Positions 1-8,903 of a stretch of 27,473 bases of DNA are shown here, piece after piece. The notes under the pieces are model-generated. The model was not told the origin of the DNA. It ran no database searches and saw nothing but the letters and a program-made list of their open reading frames with translations. Positions within the stretch are counted from its first letter, which is position 1. Each line of letters begins with the position of its first letter. The translations under genes were made by a program, and so were the position numbers. Source of the stretch: Pigoraptor chileana (taxonomy: Eukaryota; Opisthokonta; Filasterea); assembly GCA_943704495.1 (NCBI GenBank), contig CALSCR010003676.1, positions 1-27,473 of the forward strand, written 5' to 3'.

Positions 1-391
1 TGAGTGAAATGTTGGTCAATCAATCTTCATAATCCATCTAAACGTATCCCGTCGTCCGAACCATCCTCGTGTACCCTCTCTCTCTCTCACACATTGTGGA
101 GTCCATGGGCACAGCGCCTATGACACTGACTTGAATCCTACATCTCTCTCTCACACACTTGCTCTGCGGAGTCCATGGGCACAGCGCCTATGACACTGAC
201 TTGAATCCAAAATCTCTCACTCGCTCTATCTCTGTTGTGGATTGGAGTCGATGGGCTTATCCCCAAGCGTTCTGAGTACTAAAGGTCACTCTTGTGGAGT
301 CCATTGTCAAAGTGCCTGAGACCATCTTTAACCCCACAACTCCCTAGTGGAGGCCATATGTCCAGACACTGACTTTGATTCTGTTGTGTTG
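1..391. other. Region upstream of the UBE3A gene, repeat-filled
   Basis: No convincing exon is visible here. The stretch holds the tandem repeat pair at 96-225, degraded copies to about 380, and CT-rich runs. It probably includes the promoter and 5' untranslated region of the gene on the + strand. I could not identify a core promoter element. Confidence 0.5.
96..225 (+). repeat. Tandem pair of the dispersed CT-led repeat (copies A and B)
   Basis: Two near-identical units with a period of 70 bp share GTCCATGGGCACAGCGCC (101 and 171) and GACACTGACTTGAATCC (123 and 193). Both are bordered by CTCTCTCT runs. Related cores occur at about 2524, 5296, 7305, 10074, 10177 and 14098. Degraded pieces follow at 235-280, 293-330 and 347-380. 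The family is not one I recognise. Confidence 0.85.
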
Positions 392-630
392 ATGCGACCG
401 TGCCGTCAAACCGTCTGCCGCAATGACGCGACGCTCTGCCACGGGACCAGACACGGCTCCCGTCGCGCGAAATGCGGCGGCGGTACTTGCTATTGAGCTT
501 GCGATGCGACCCACACCCCTGGTGTGTACAGCCGTCCTCGCCCGGGTGTTTGAATCCACTGATGCGTTTCCATCGGGAGATGATGACCGTGACGACAGCA
601 CCGGCTATGAAGGCGGGGGTGACGGAGGTA
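392..630 (+). CDS. Probable N-terminal exon of the UBE3A gene with AZUL-like finger
   Basis: This stretch probably encodes the start of the E6AP protein. In one frame (ATG 423) the residues RNAAAVLAIELA followed by LVC resemble the second half of the AZUL zinc finger, found at the N-terminus of UBE3A, where NAAA, a helix and a final Cys are conserved. Just upstream, in a different frame opening with ATG 392, CRQTVCRNDATLC carries a C-x4-C-x-N pattern like the first half of the finger. No GT-AG intron can join the two frames, so either the sequence has a small indel or the finger is degraded. An exon ending at a phase-1 GT near 616-630 could join an acceptor at 863, in frame with the 911 exon. 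The AZUL call is inference from a short similarity. Confidence 0.4.
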
Positions 631-910
631 TGATGCGCTTTACTGGCCAGGCATCTGCACAGCAGCAGTCTGTGCACGAGCTGGCAGAAATGCGCTTTTG
701 CTTTTCTGCACGTCAAATGCACGCACGCTTGCACGGCCGAATACTTGCGATGCAGTTGTGTGTGTGTGGCTGTGTGTGATGCCGGCCAATTTAAAACTGA
801 CACTGACTTTGCACTCTGTGCGTTGATGTTCTTGAATCTGGAATTGTACACCGCAACACACAGTGGCTTTTGTCTCCCAACACCAGCGTCCCATCCACGG
901 CGAGGCTCAC

Positions 911-2128
911 ATGAGTGCAGGCACGCGGTTGGAAGCGGCGGATGGCGGCAGCGATCGACGTACTCTCCACTCGCGCACACACACGCGTGTTGACAGGGCA
1001 TCGGGATACGAATCATCCTTCCCGGCGGCAAGCAGCGCGCCCCGCCAGCGCCGTTCATCCGATGGCGAGCGCGACGGAAGCGGCCATCGCAGCTCGGCAA
1101 GAGTGTTCGGGGCGTGGGAGAGAGAGAAGCACGGGGGGCCCAAGGGCTCCGGCGGCGCAGAGGATGCCGAGGGCACTCCCTCGACGTCATCACCGTCGGC
1201 GCTGTCGCTGCGGGCACTGGCAGGCAGTCTGCCTCTGCGCGGAGTGAGATTGGCGGACATCAAGGCGGCGGCGCACGAGCTCACACAAAATGGCGATCCC
1301 GATCGGTTGGTCCTGATTGTGGCACGCGTCTTTTCGTCTCCAGAGGAGCTTGGGCAAAGCTTTCGTAAGGTGCGTGGGTGTCTTGCATAGGTGTTTGAAT
1401 GTGCGTGTGGGTATGTGTTGCGTGTGTGTTTGATTGTGCGTGTGGGTATGTGTTGCGTGTGTGTTTGCATGTGTGCGTATGCATGCACAGTTGTGCGGGT
1501 GGTGTGTGCGTGCGTGCATGCTTGTATCTGTGGACTCCATGGTTAGCTTTCGTATTTTTCTTGTGCGGTGGAAAATAAAACCCCTTTTTATTTGTGACAC
1601 CATGACACCAATTGCGATCTCTCGCATTGTGTGTATCACCATGACTCACGCACAAATGACGCACAAATGACGCCCATTTGCATTCTCAGAACCCTTCATT
1701 GTGTGCTCCAAATGAGCTGCCCATCGACCTTGCGGAGGTGCGCGCGGCATATCATCTCATGGCCGGGCTGGTGAGCAGCAATGACCGCCGTCTTGTCTTG
1801 CATTCATCGCGCAGCCACTGACCCTCCCTCCAACTGACTCTAACACTGACTCCATTTGTCTCCATTGTCTCCATTTGTCTCCATTTGTCTCTGTTTGCGT
1901 CCACGGGTGCAAAACGCCAATCGCCCGTTCAGGGGAACGCCACCGTCTCTGGTGCCCTTGTGGTTGCCACACAACACCTGGTCGCCTCGCTGCGGCTGTC
2001 GGCGCTGTCGGACTTCCCCGAGTCCAGCAAGCCCGGCTTCCTGCATCCCTTTGTGGTGGCCCTCGAGGTGGGCAACAGGCGCGCGAGTGATTGCTTGATC
2101 CGCGACTGCATGTGTGTGTATACGTGTA

Positions 2129-2159
<31 letters not shown>

Positions 2160-5100
2160 GTGTATAAGTGAGGGAAACTGTATGAGTGATCACTTACCCC
2201 TTGATTGTCGTGCCGTGTGATGTCACGTGCCTCGATCTGTGCAGAATCCCCTTATGATGGACCCGCAGCATTATGCCGAATGCGTTTTCGGTCTATGCCA
2301 AACACTGGCGGCGCTTCCAGAACCCCATGCCATGCGCCTGGCTTCACATTGGTCAACGTACGACGCACGCGCCCTCTCCTGGCTGCTTGGTGGGTGGCTG
2401 TCATCGGAGTTCGCATTGCTGGGTGCCATGCGGCATCGTGTTGCGTGTTATTTGTCTCTGTGTGTATATGTGTATGTGTGTTATTATCCCACCCTCTTCT
2501 CTCTTTCTCTCTCTCTTTTGGAGTTGTGGACATCGCTTAAGACTGACTTGAATCCTACATCTCTTACTCCGCACTGAAACTGATGATATGTTGATACGCA
2601 GGAGTGTTCCAGCAGCTGATAACCGTGCGCGTTGTCTCGTCGGTTGGCGAGCCCATGCCCCATCTGGACGACTGGGTTGCGGCCGCCACGCGATGCCTGG
2701 GGTTCATATGTGCGTCTATCTATCATCCTGCAACTTAATAGCATTACCAATGTCATAAACAGTGAGAGCATTGGAGCGCAAATACTTGTGCGTCTGGGAT
2801 ACTCCATTTCCAATTGAATGGCGGAGCATCGTACCTTGCCGTCGCCCCATAACCCTAACCCATCTCCCTCCTTCTTCGTTTCCGAACCGCACACTGGACA
2901 TACACACTACTTGCAGACAAGGCAAACGAAATGGAACACCGCCCAAATGCACAGCGATTGCCTCACACAGAGTTTTACAATGACGCCGTGAATGAGCATG
3001 TTGACGTCCGCGAGGACTTCCGTCTGTGGAAATCGGGGGAAGGGTGGGTACTGCGTCTTGCCTCGGTTGAGTGGCGACGCAAACTGTCGTTTCCTCCCAT
3101 TGCTCTCGTGCGTTGAGCGGTTTGATAATACCAAACCATTTGTGGTTGCTGTGGGCGCGTGTTTTTGCAGCTTTTCCTTCTGCGACTATCCGTTTATGCT
3201 TGATGCCCCGCGGAAGAGCGAGCTGCTCAAGTGGGAGAATCTTGTTCAAATGCGACAAGAATTGCAGGTGGGTCGTGTGTACGTGCATGCATTATCATGC
3301 ATGCTGCACTGACCAACGGATCCGGGCGCGCCTTGTGTCGGGTAAATTGATTGTATGGTTAGCCATTGCTTGTGCACCACGCGTTACGCCGTCTGTTTCA
3401 TCTCTGCCGCGTCACTTCTGATGTCGTCAGTCGTTTAATCAAACGTACATTTGCTTGTTGTGACACATGGCGTGCGTGTCATGTGCACTTTGTTCTCCTT
3501 CTCCCCCTCCCCCTCCCCCTCCCTCTCCTCTCCCTCCCTTGCCACGGGGCCACAGGACGCCTTCTTCCGCGCAATATTCGCGGGTCCGCAGAATCCGTAC
3601 CTTTCGCTGCGTGTGCGTCGCGACTTTATCATACGCGATGCGCTCATCCAGGCATGTTAATCACCCGGCCCAGCATGGTGCATTTGGGCTTCCTTGCGTG
3701 TTCCTCTGGGCACTTGTGCAAACTTGGGTGCGCCTGTGCTTGATGAGACCTCTTGTATCATTTTGTGGATGGAGTCTCAATGCTGCTACTGTGACCAAGG
3801 CAGCCAAATTGACCGGGTCGCCATTCGGCTGATTGCGGCACCTTATTGTCGCGTGCCTTGCCCTGTTTCGCCCACAGATATCGCGAAAGCCGCCTCCAGA
3901 GTTCAAGAAGCAGCTGCGGGTGCAGTTTGTGGGCGAGCAGGGCGTCGACGAGGGCGGTGTGAGGAAGGAGTTTTTCCAACTGATTGTGAGGGAAATATTC
4001 GACGAGAAATACGGTCGGTTGCAATACCCCACTTTGGGGCGGTTTGTGCTTGTGTTTGCCTGTGTTTGTGTCTGCGTGGCATCTGCGTGTGCTGTGTGCG
4101 CCTCTTGTGGGGACAAGCATACTCTCTGCCTCTGTGGTTGAAGTGTTCGTTCAGCCGGATCCACTTCGCTTTCCAAGACCAACGACACTGATTTGGAGGC
4201 GCAATCACCCTTACTGTTTGTTGTGTTGTCGTTGTCTATTTGCAGGAATGTTTGCAATGGACGAGCGATCGCGGCTGTTTTGGTTTCGCCCAAACGAGAC
4301 TGATTCGGACGACGAATACGAACTCATCGGGCTTGTCGTTGGTCTCGCCATATACAATTCCGTGATACTGGACCTGCACCTTCCTCTCGCTGCATATAAG
4401 AAGCTTACCGGCGCTGCAGTGGGCCTGCCCGACCTCGAGGTCTCCCATCCGGTGGGTGTGGGACTCACCAGTGTTGTGTGTGTGCGTGTGTCTGTGTGTG
4501 TATGTGTATGTGTGTGTGTGTGTGTGTGTGCATGTGTGTGTGTGTGCATGTGTGTGTGTGTGCATGTGCGTGTGTGTGTTCTTATTTGGTTGCGTAAGGC
4601 ATCGAGTGTGTGTGGAGCTGTGCTTGTACTACTATCGCACATGGTTGCGTGTTTATCTCCGTCCATCGACGTTGCAAAATTGATGTGCTCAGTTGTCTTT
4701 TTTCAATATGCGCTCGCCACAGGATCTCGCGCGTGGTCTCGTGCACCTCTTGGAGTTTGATGGCAATGTTGAGGAGATTTTCGCGCGCAGCTTCCAGGTT
4801 TGCTCCCATTCTTTGTTTGCTGCTTGTCTTGTCTTCATGTGATCGGTTCTGCGGTGTGTGAATTGCTTGTGACTGTATGCCAGTGCGTGCACCATGGCAG
4901 TTTGCACTGTGCGTGGCGTGGCTGTGACGTGTCCAGTGCATTGCGATTGTGTGTGGCTCATCACCACCTTCGATTGATGGCTTGTCACGTGCACTCCGAC
5001 TTCAACTGACATCTCCCCCGCCGTGTGTTGTGGGCGATGCCTCCCATCTGCAGGTGTCCTACGAGCGTTACGGTGAGCACGTGACCGAGGATCTTGTCCC

Positions 5101-6645
5101 CGGCGGAGCGTTCATTCCTGTCACGAGCGACAACCGACGCGGTGAGTTGAGGCTGCGTCTTTTTTATGTTTGCGTGCGGATACTAGTGTGGATCTGAGCC
5201 AGCTCTCTGGGCACTGTAGTGTGCGCGACAGGCGAGGGTGCATGCCGCTGTTGTTGATGTCGCCATGTGGCAACAAGTGGCAACAAAGACTTTCGCTCTC
5301 TCTGCCCATGACAGTGACTCGAATCCGACATGAAATTTACGCATCTTCAACACCACAACACTGCACTGCACCATACCACGCTGAATGTTGGCAGAGTATG
5401 TGGACCGCTATGTCGACTGGGTGTTGAACAAGTCGGTCGAACGCCAGTTCACTGCATTCAAGCGGGGGTTTGACTACGTGACGGCAGATGGCGCACTAAA
5501 GGCACGTGATCTGTCGTAAGGGTTATGCTCATGCATTGCCAAGCACTCCATTTGTCGACACACACTCTTGAGCGTGTTGTGCAGTGACTTGGAGTGTCGG
5601 CACTTGATCAGACAGTGCGCTCGTGTGCATGTTGGCCTTGCAGGCATCAGCGTGTTTGTTCTGACAGCCCATCACCCGACTGGATGCGCGTAGCTATTCC
5701 GCCCCGAGGAGATTGAGCTGCTCGTATGCGGCGACAAGGAGCTTGATTTCGACGCCCTCGAGAAGGCGACCGTTTACGACGGGGGATTTGACGAGGACCA
5801 TCCGGTTGTCAGGTGAGTACTGTGCCATGAGTAGGGATGCATGGAGTGCCATGAGTGTCCATGAGTGTATGCCATGAGCCATCAGAGTGCATCAGAGTGC
5901 ATCAGAATGCAGCTTTTGATCAGTGTGCGGGGATGGTGTGGACGGGCCCACTGCACCGAGCAATGTCCGTCCCGGTGTTGTTGGAGTGCAGAGAAAGTTT
6001 AGCATCTGTGTGTTCAGTGGCATCAGCCTGAATGTGATTTTTTCGATCATCTATGGGTTACATGCCTCTCCTCCTCTCACTCCCTCTCCTCTCTCCATGT
6101 CCACGGACAGGAATTTCTGGGACATTGCGCACTCGCTGGATGAGAGCCAGAAGCGCCGCTTGCTTGCCTTTGCGACGGGATCCGACCGCGTGCCCCTCGG
6201 CGGCCTGTCCAAGCTCCAGTTTATCATTGCAAAAAACGGCCCAGACTCCGACAGGTAGTGAGAGTGACGGATCACATCTGCGCGCAATAGCATCACGTGC
6301 GTTGGTGTTGGCCCTTGCTGTCTGGGGAGCAGTGCGACTCAGCCACTGAGCCACTCAGTAATCCTCCATTGGAATGCCGAATGGGCTGGCCTGGCACTGG
6401 TTCCCCTGATGCTCTGGCTGCTGCAGGCGTCTCATGATCAGTCTGGCCCATTCCTCACTCGCACTGACCGCCCCACGTGACTTCGTGCTTGATGCCCACC
6501 CGTGCAACTGCGTACACAAAATAGGCTGCCCTCCGCCCACACGTGCTTCAACGTTCTGATGCTCTGCGAGTACGGCACAAAAGACAAACTGCGGGAACGA
6601 TTGCTGAGCGCCATTGAAAATTTCGAGGGCTTTGGGATGCTATGA
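911..6645 (+). CDS. UBE3A: UBE3A/E6AP-family HECT E3 ubiquitin ligase, 16 exons traced
   Basis: This E3 ligase takes ubiquitin from an E2 onto a catalytic Cys and passes it to substrates. Exons: 911-1369, 1690-1770, 1933-2067, 2245-2389, 2602-2709, 2917-3043, 3171-3267, 3556-3651, 3878-4013, 4246-4451, 4723-4797, 5054-5141, 5395-5501, 5694-5812, 6111-6254, 6525-6645, giving 747 residues from ATG 911. All phases fit. The helical region before HECT matches E6AP ([21 protein letters not shown]). The HECT domain (about 415-747) shows [73 protein letters not shown] and HTCFNVL. Catalytic Cys is about residue 715, 32 residues before the GFGML terminus, as in human E6AP. Two introns use GC-AG. The true start is probably upstream (AZUL-like exon). 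HECTD2 is the alternative family member but less likely. Confidence 0.93.
2107..2165 (+). repeat. (TG)n-rich tract in UBE3A intron
   Basis: Interrupted TG/TATG repeat in the intron after exon 1933-2067. Similar tracts follow the donor in several other introns of the window. Confidence 0.85.
2524..2572 (+). repeat. Dispersed CT-led repeat, copy C (intronic)
   Basis: TTGTGGA, then GACTGACTTGAATCC and TACATCTCTTAC, preceded by TTCTCTCTTTCTCTCTCTC. The middle of the core is partly deleted. It lies about 30 bp before a UBE3A intron acceptor (2601). Confidence 0.75.
3501..3538 (-). other. G-quadruplex-prone tract opposite an intron polypyrimidine tract
   Basis: The + strand is a C-rich pyrimidine tract just before the acceptor at 3555. 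Its complement has at least four runs of three to five G separated by single A, which fits a G-quadruplex pattern. The primary role may simply be splicing. Confidence 0.6.
3652..3877 (+). other. GC-AG intron in the UBE3A gene (intron 8 of the traced set)
   Basis: Exon text DALIQ ends in CAG and is followed by GCATGT. The next exon, [13 protein letters not shown], begins after CCCACAG. Both boundaries are phase 0 and the protein alignment to E6AP is continuous. The nearby GT at 3656 gives the wrong frame. Confidence 0.8.
4478..4580 (+). repeat. (TG)n microsatellite at an intron 5' end
   Basis: Long TG/CATG tract beginning about 25 bp after the donor at 4452 in the UBE3A gene. Confidence 0.9.
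5296..5331 (+). repeat. Dispersed CT-led repeat, copy D (partial, intronic)
   Basis: CTCTCTCTGCCCATGACAG then TGACTCGAATCCGACAT matches the second half of the core. It lies in the UBE3A intron 5142-5394. Confidence 0.6.
5502..5693 (+). other. GC-AG intron in the UBE3A gene (intron 13 of the traced set)
   Basis: TADGALK ends in AAG followed by [18 protein letters not shown] starts after GCGTAG, phase 0 on both sides. Using the GT four bases downstream would break the HECT frame. Confidence 0.7.
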
Positions 6646-6651
6646 AATAAA
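6646..6651 (+). terminator. AATAAA poly(A) signal of the UBE3A gene
   Basis: AATAAA follows the TGA stop (6643-6645) with no gap. This implies a very short 3' untranslated region, or use of a later signal. Confidence 0.6.
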
Positions 6652-7475
6652 CAGATGACTCGGTCTGTGGAACTCTGGTTGTCTCCGCTGTCTGCCCGTG
6701 CACGTGACCACCACCGTGTATCAAATTGCTATGGAGCGCACGAGTGGACGCACCAAACGGCACTAAGGCAAAGGGCCGCATTCACAGGGTGCAGAATGCG
6801 GGGGTGGTGCAGGCAGCGCACGAATTACCCCCACCGCCTCACTAATCGGCAAGGCACTCGTGTGGCAGGCATGTGCAATGGAAGCAACATCCGAAATTCA
6901 TTGACAGAACAGACACCGACAGTTGTGCATCGGCATTCGCTCTCACACGGCTGCCGTGTCTCTGTCGTGCTCCTTGGCGCACGCGGCAGCGTATACAGCT
7001 CGATGTGATTCCCCTAATGTACAACACTGCGAAGCGCTCAAAATGCAGAATGATGCAAGTTGGCAGCAGAAAAGCCAGAAGACAGACGCACACGTAAACG
7101 CAACCGACTGACGCACACACACACAGGACAACACACCAAAGCGAACAACGGTAATCATAGATATATGTACACACTCAAGAGAACAAGGCGCAATCCCTAA
7201 GCGCAGTCCCAAAGAGCACAGCCACGAGAGAAGCACCACGGCAACGCCGAGCAAGCCGACTGCCACAACCAACTGCTTGGAATAAACACTCAGGAAGATG
7301 AAAAGAGATCTAGGACTCAAGTCAGTGTCTCAGGCGCTGTGCCATAGACTGCATAGGAAGATGGCGAGGGAGAGACACAAGCGAGTGTCTTGGGGTGTGC
7401 CAACGGCGGACTCGACATGGCGAGGGCATGACAAGAGCGACGCGCACGCACGTGACTGGCACTGCCCACACGTGA
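6652..7475. other. Spacer between the 3' ends of UBE3A and Rab9
   Basis: These 824 bp lie between two convergent genes. No conserved protein, tRNA or rRNA feature is visible. The stretch contains dispersed-repeat copy E (7305-7357) and an AATAAA on the + strand near 7280. Open frames here are low-complexity and end arbitrarily. Confidence 0.6.
7305..7357 (-). repeat. Dispersed CT-led repeat, copy E
   Basis: Read on the - strand it shows GGCACAGCGCCTGAGACACTG and then ACTTGAGTCC, a good match to the core of copies A and B. It lies beyond the Rab9 stop. Confidence 0.75.
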
Positions 7476-8250
7476 CTAGCACTGCCCGCACCTCGACGCA
7501 GGCGGCGCTGGTGTGTCAGGGGCCGCGAGATCAACCGTGTCGTTATACTCTGTTGCAACATCCTCGTTGCGGTTCACGCGGCGCACAATCTCGTAAAAGG
7601 CAGTATCGACGTTTGTGGCGTCTCTGGCGCTCGTTTCAATGTATGGCATTCCGCCGTTCTCCACGCACCACGCCTCTGCGGCCTCGCGGTGAATCTCCCG
7701 ATTCGGCAAGTCAATCTTGTTGCCCACGAGCAGAAAGGGGAAGGCGTCGGCATTTTCTCTCACTGGTACGCCAAGTGATGAATGAAAGATGCCGAATGAG
7801 CGAGTTGCGTACCATGTTGACGAAAGGCACACGCAAGACAGTAGGGCAAACCTGCACACCGCTGTAAGCACTTTCGCACACAGGATACCCACCGTCAGCA
7901 TAGTAAAGAAACTCGTTCTTCCATGTTGTCAGCGCATCGAATGATTTTTTGTCGTCCACACCAAAGACGAGCATGCAAACGTCGGCGCCGCGGTAGAACG
8001 GCGTGCGCAGGCTGCGAAAGCGCTCTTGGCCCGCCGTATCCCAAATTTGCAGGATGAATTCCTCCCCGTTTGCAAATATTGCTTTGTTCAAAAACTCAAC
8101 GCCAATTGTATGGCGCGAGGCTGCGTCGAATTCATTGTGCACAAATCGATTCATCAGACTCGATTTGCCCACGGCACCGTCGCCGAGAATAACGACCTTG
8201 AGCAGAGATGCGCGGGGCTGCTGCGGGCCCGGTCTTCGCGCATGCGCCAT
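7476..8250 (-). CDS. RAB9: Rab9-type small GTPase
   Basis: Rab9 directs transport from late endosomes to the trans-Golgi network. Two exons (8250-7893 and 7762-7476, phase 1) give 214 residues. Visible motifs are GDGAVGKS (P-loop, 23-30), HTIGVEFLNK (switch I), WDTAGQERFRSLRTPFYRG (switch II), NKID (134-137) and ETSARDATNV. YYADV at the exon join and NEDVATEYNDTVDL near the end match Rab9 rather than Rab7. Start ATG 8250 was chosen because upstream Met 8283 adds only a short unconserved stretch. The C-terminus is RCGQC, an XCXXX prenylation form rather than the usual CC. Stop TAG is at 7478-7476. Confidence 0.93.
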
Positions 8251-8876
8251 GCTGATGCTGCCTATGCGTGCGAATGCGTGCACATGTGTGTGTGTGTGGG
8301 CATCCAGGTGGCGGCGGGCGATTGTGCTGCATGCGACAGCTGCGGGTCAGTGTGACTCAGTGGTCATGCGCTTGCCATGCACCGCAAGAGCTGCGGCACC
8401 GACACGCATACGGGAGCCTTAGTGTTTGTGTTTGGGGCACAATCGCACGGGTTAGAAGCAGAAGTTCACGAAGACATGTGCGTTGCAAGCAAATGCAATC
8501 GAATGGGCAGTATTTGCACATGGTGTTATTAAAGCTCTCAATTGTGCGTGCACTAATCGAAGTTCACTAGGATGGTCATGTGACCGAGTCCCAAATCAGC
8601 TGTCAAATATTATTTTCAGTGGCCGGCCACAGGGGCACTACAACGGGCAGGGCAATCAATAAAGTCCACAATGCAAAATGTACCCTCTGTCGGATTGTGG
8701 GAGCAGTGCGCATTCAGTGCATCCTACTTGCGCACCAACCATGCGCCCACTCACTCCCAACGGTAACAGCGGACAACAACAACACGCTCCACTGCTCCCC
8801 ACAATGCACACAAAACCCCACCCATCCCTCGTCATGAGCCATGATGGACGCAACAGGGACCATTCCATTCGCAACT
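8251..8876. other. Spacer between Rab9 start and NOSIP 3' end
   Basis: Both neighbours are on the - strand, so this should hold the Rab9 promoter and the end of the NOSIP transcript. A TG/GTG tract occurs near 8285-8300. I see no RNA gene, no conserved reading frame and no clear core promoter motif. Confidence 0.5.
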
Positions 8877-8882
8877 TTTATT
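8877..8882 (-). terminator. AATAAA poly(A) signal of NOSIP
   Basis: TTTATT on the + strand reads AATAAA on the - strand, about 21 bp beyond the NOSIP stop (8904). Confidence 0.6.
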
Positions 8883-8903
8883 GCGCACGCAAATGGGCAC
8901 GTG

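Noticed and set aside
96-225. Dispersed repeat considered as a tRNA gene or complete SINE
   Set aside because: Only a loose B-box-like match on the reverse strand; no A box, no cloverleaf, no terminator found.
279-1217. Long - strand open frame over the UBE3A 5' exons
   Set aside because: Shadow frame of a GC-rich region; no recognisable motif, and the opposite strand carries E6AP-like sequence.
4211-4666. His/Thr-repeat frames on the - strand
   Set aside because: Translation of the (AC)n complement of a TG microsatellite in a UBE3A intron.
6842-7320. Cys-rich, membrane-like - strand frames in the UBE3A-Rab9 spacer
   Set aside because: Low-complexity Val/Cys composition from AC repeats, no conserved motif; treated as non-coding.
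7476-8250. Rab7 as an alternative identity
   Set aside because: YYADV after the exon join, NEDVATEYNDTVDL and ETSARDATNV fit Rab9 better; Rab7 hallmark segments are missing.
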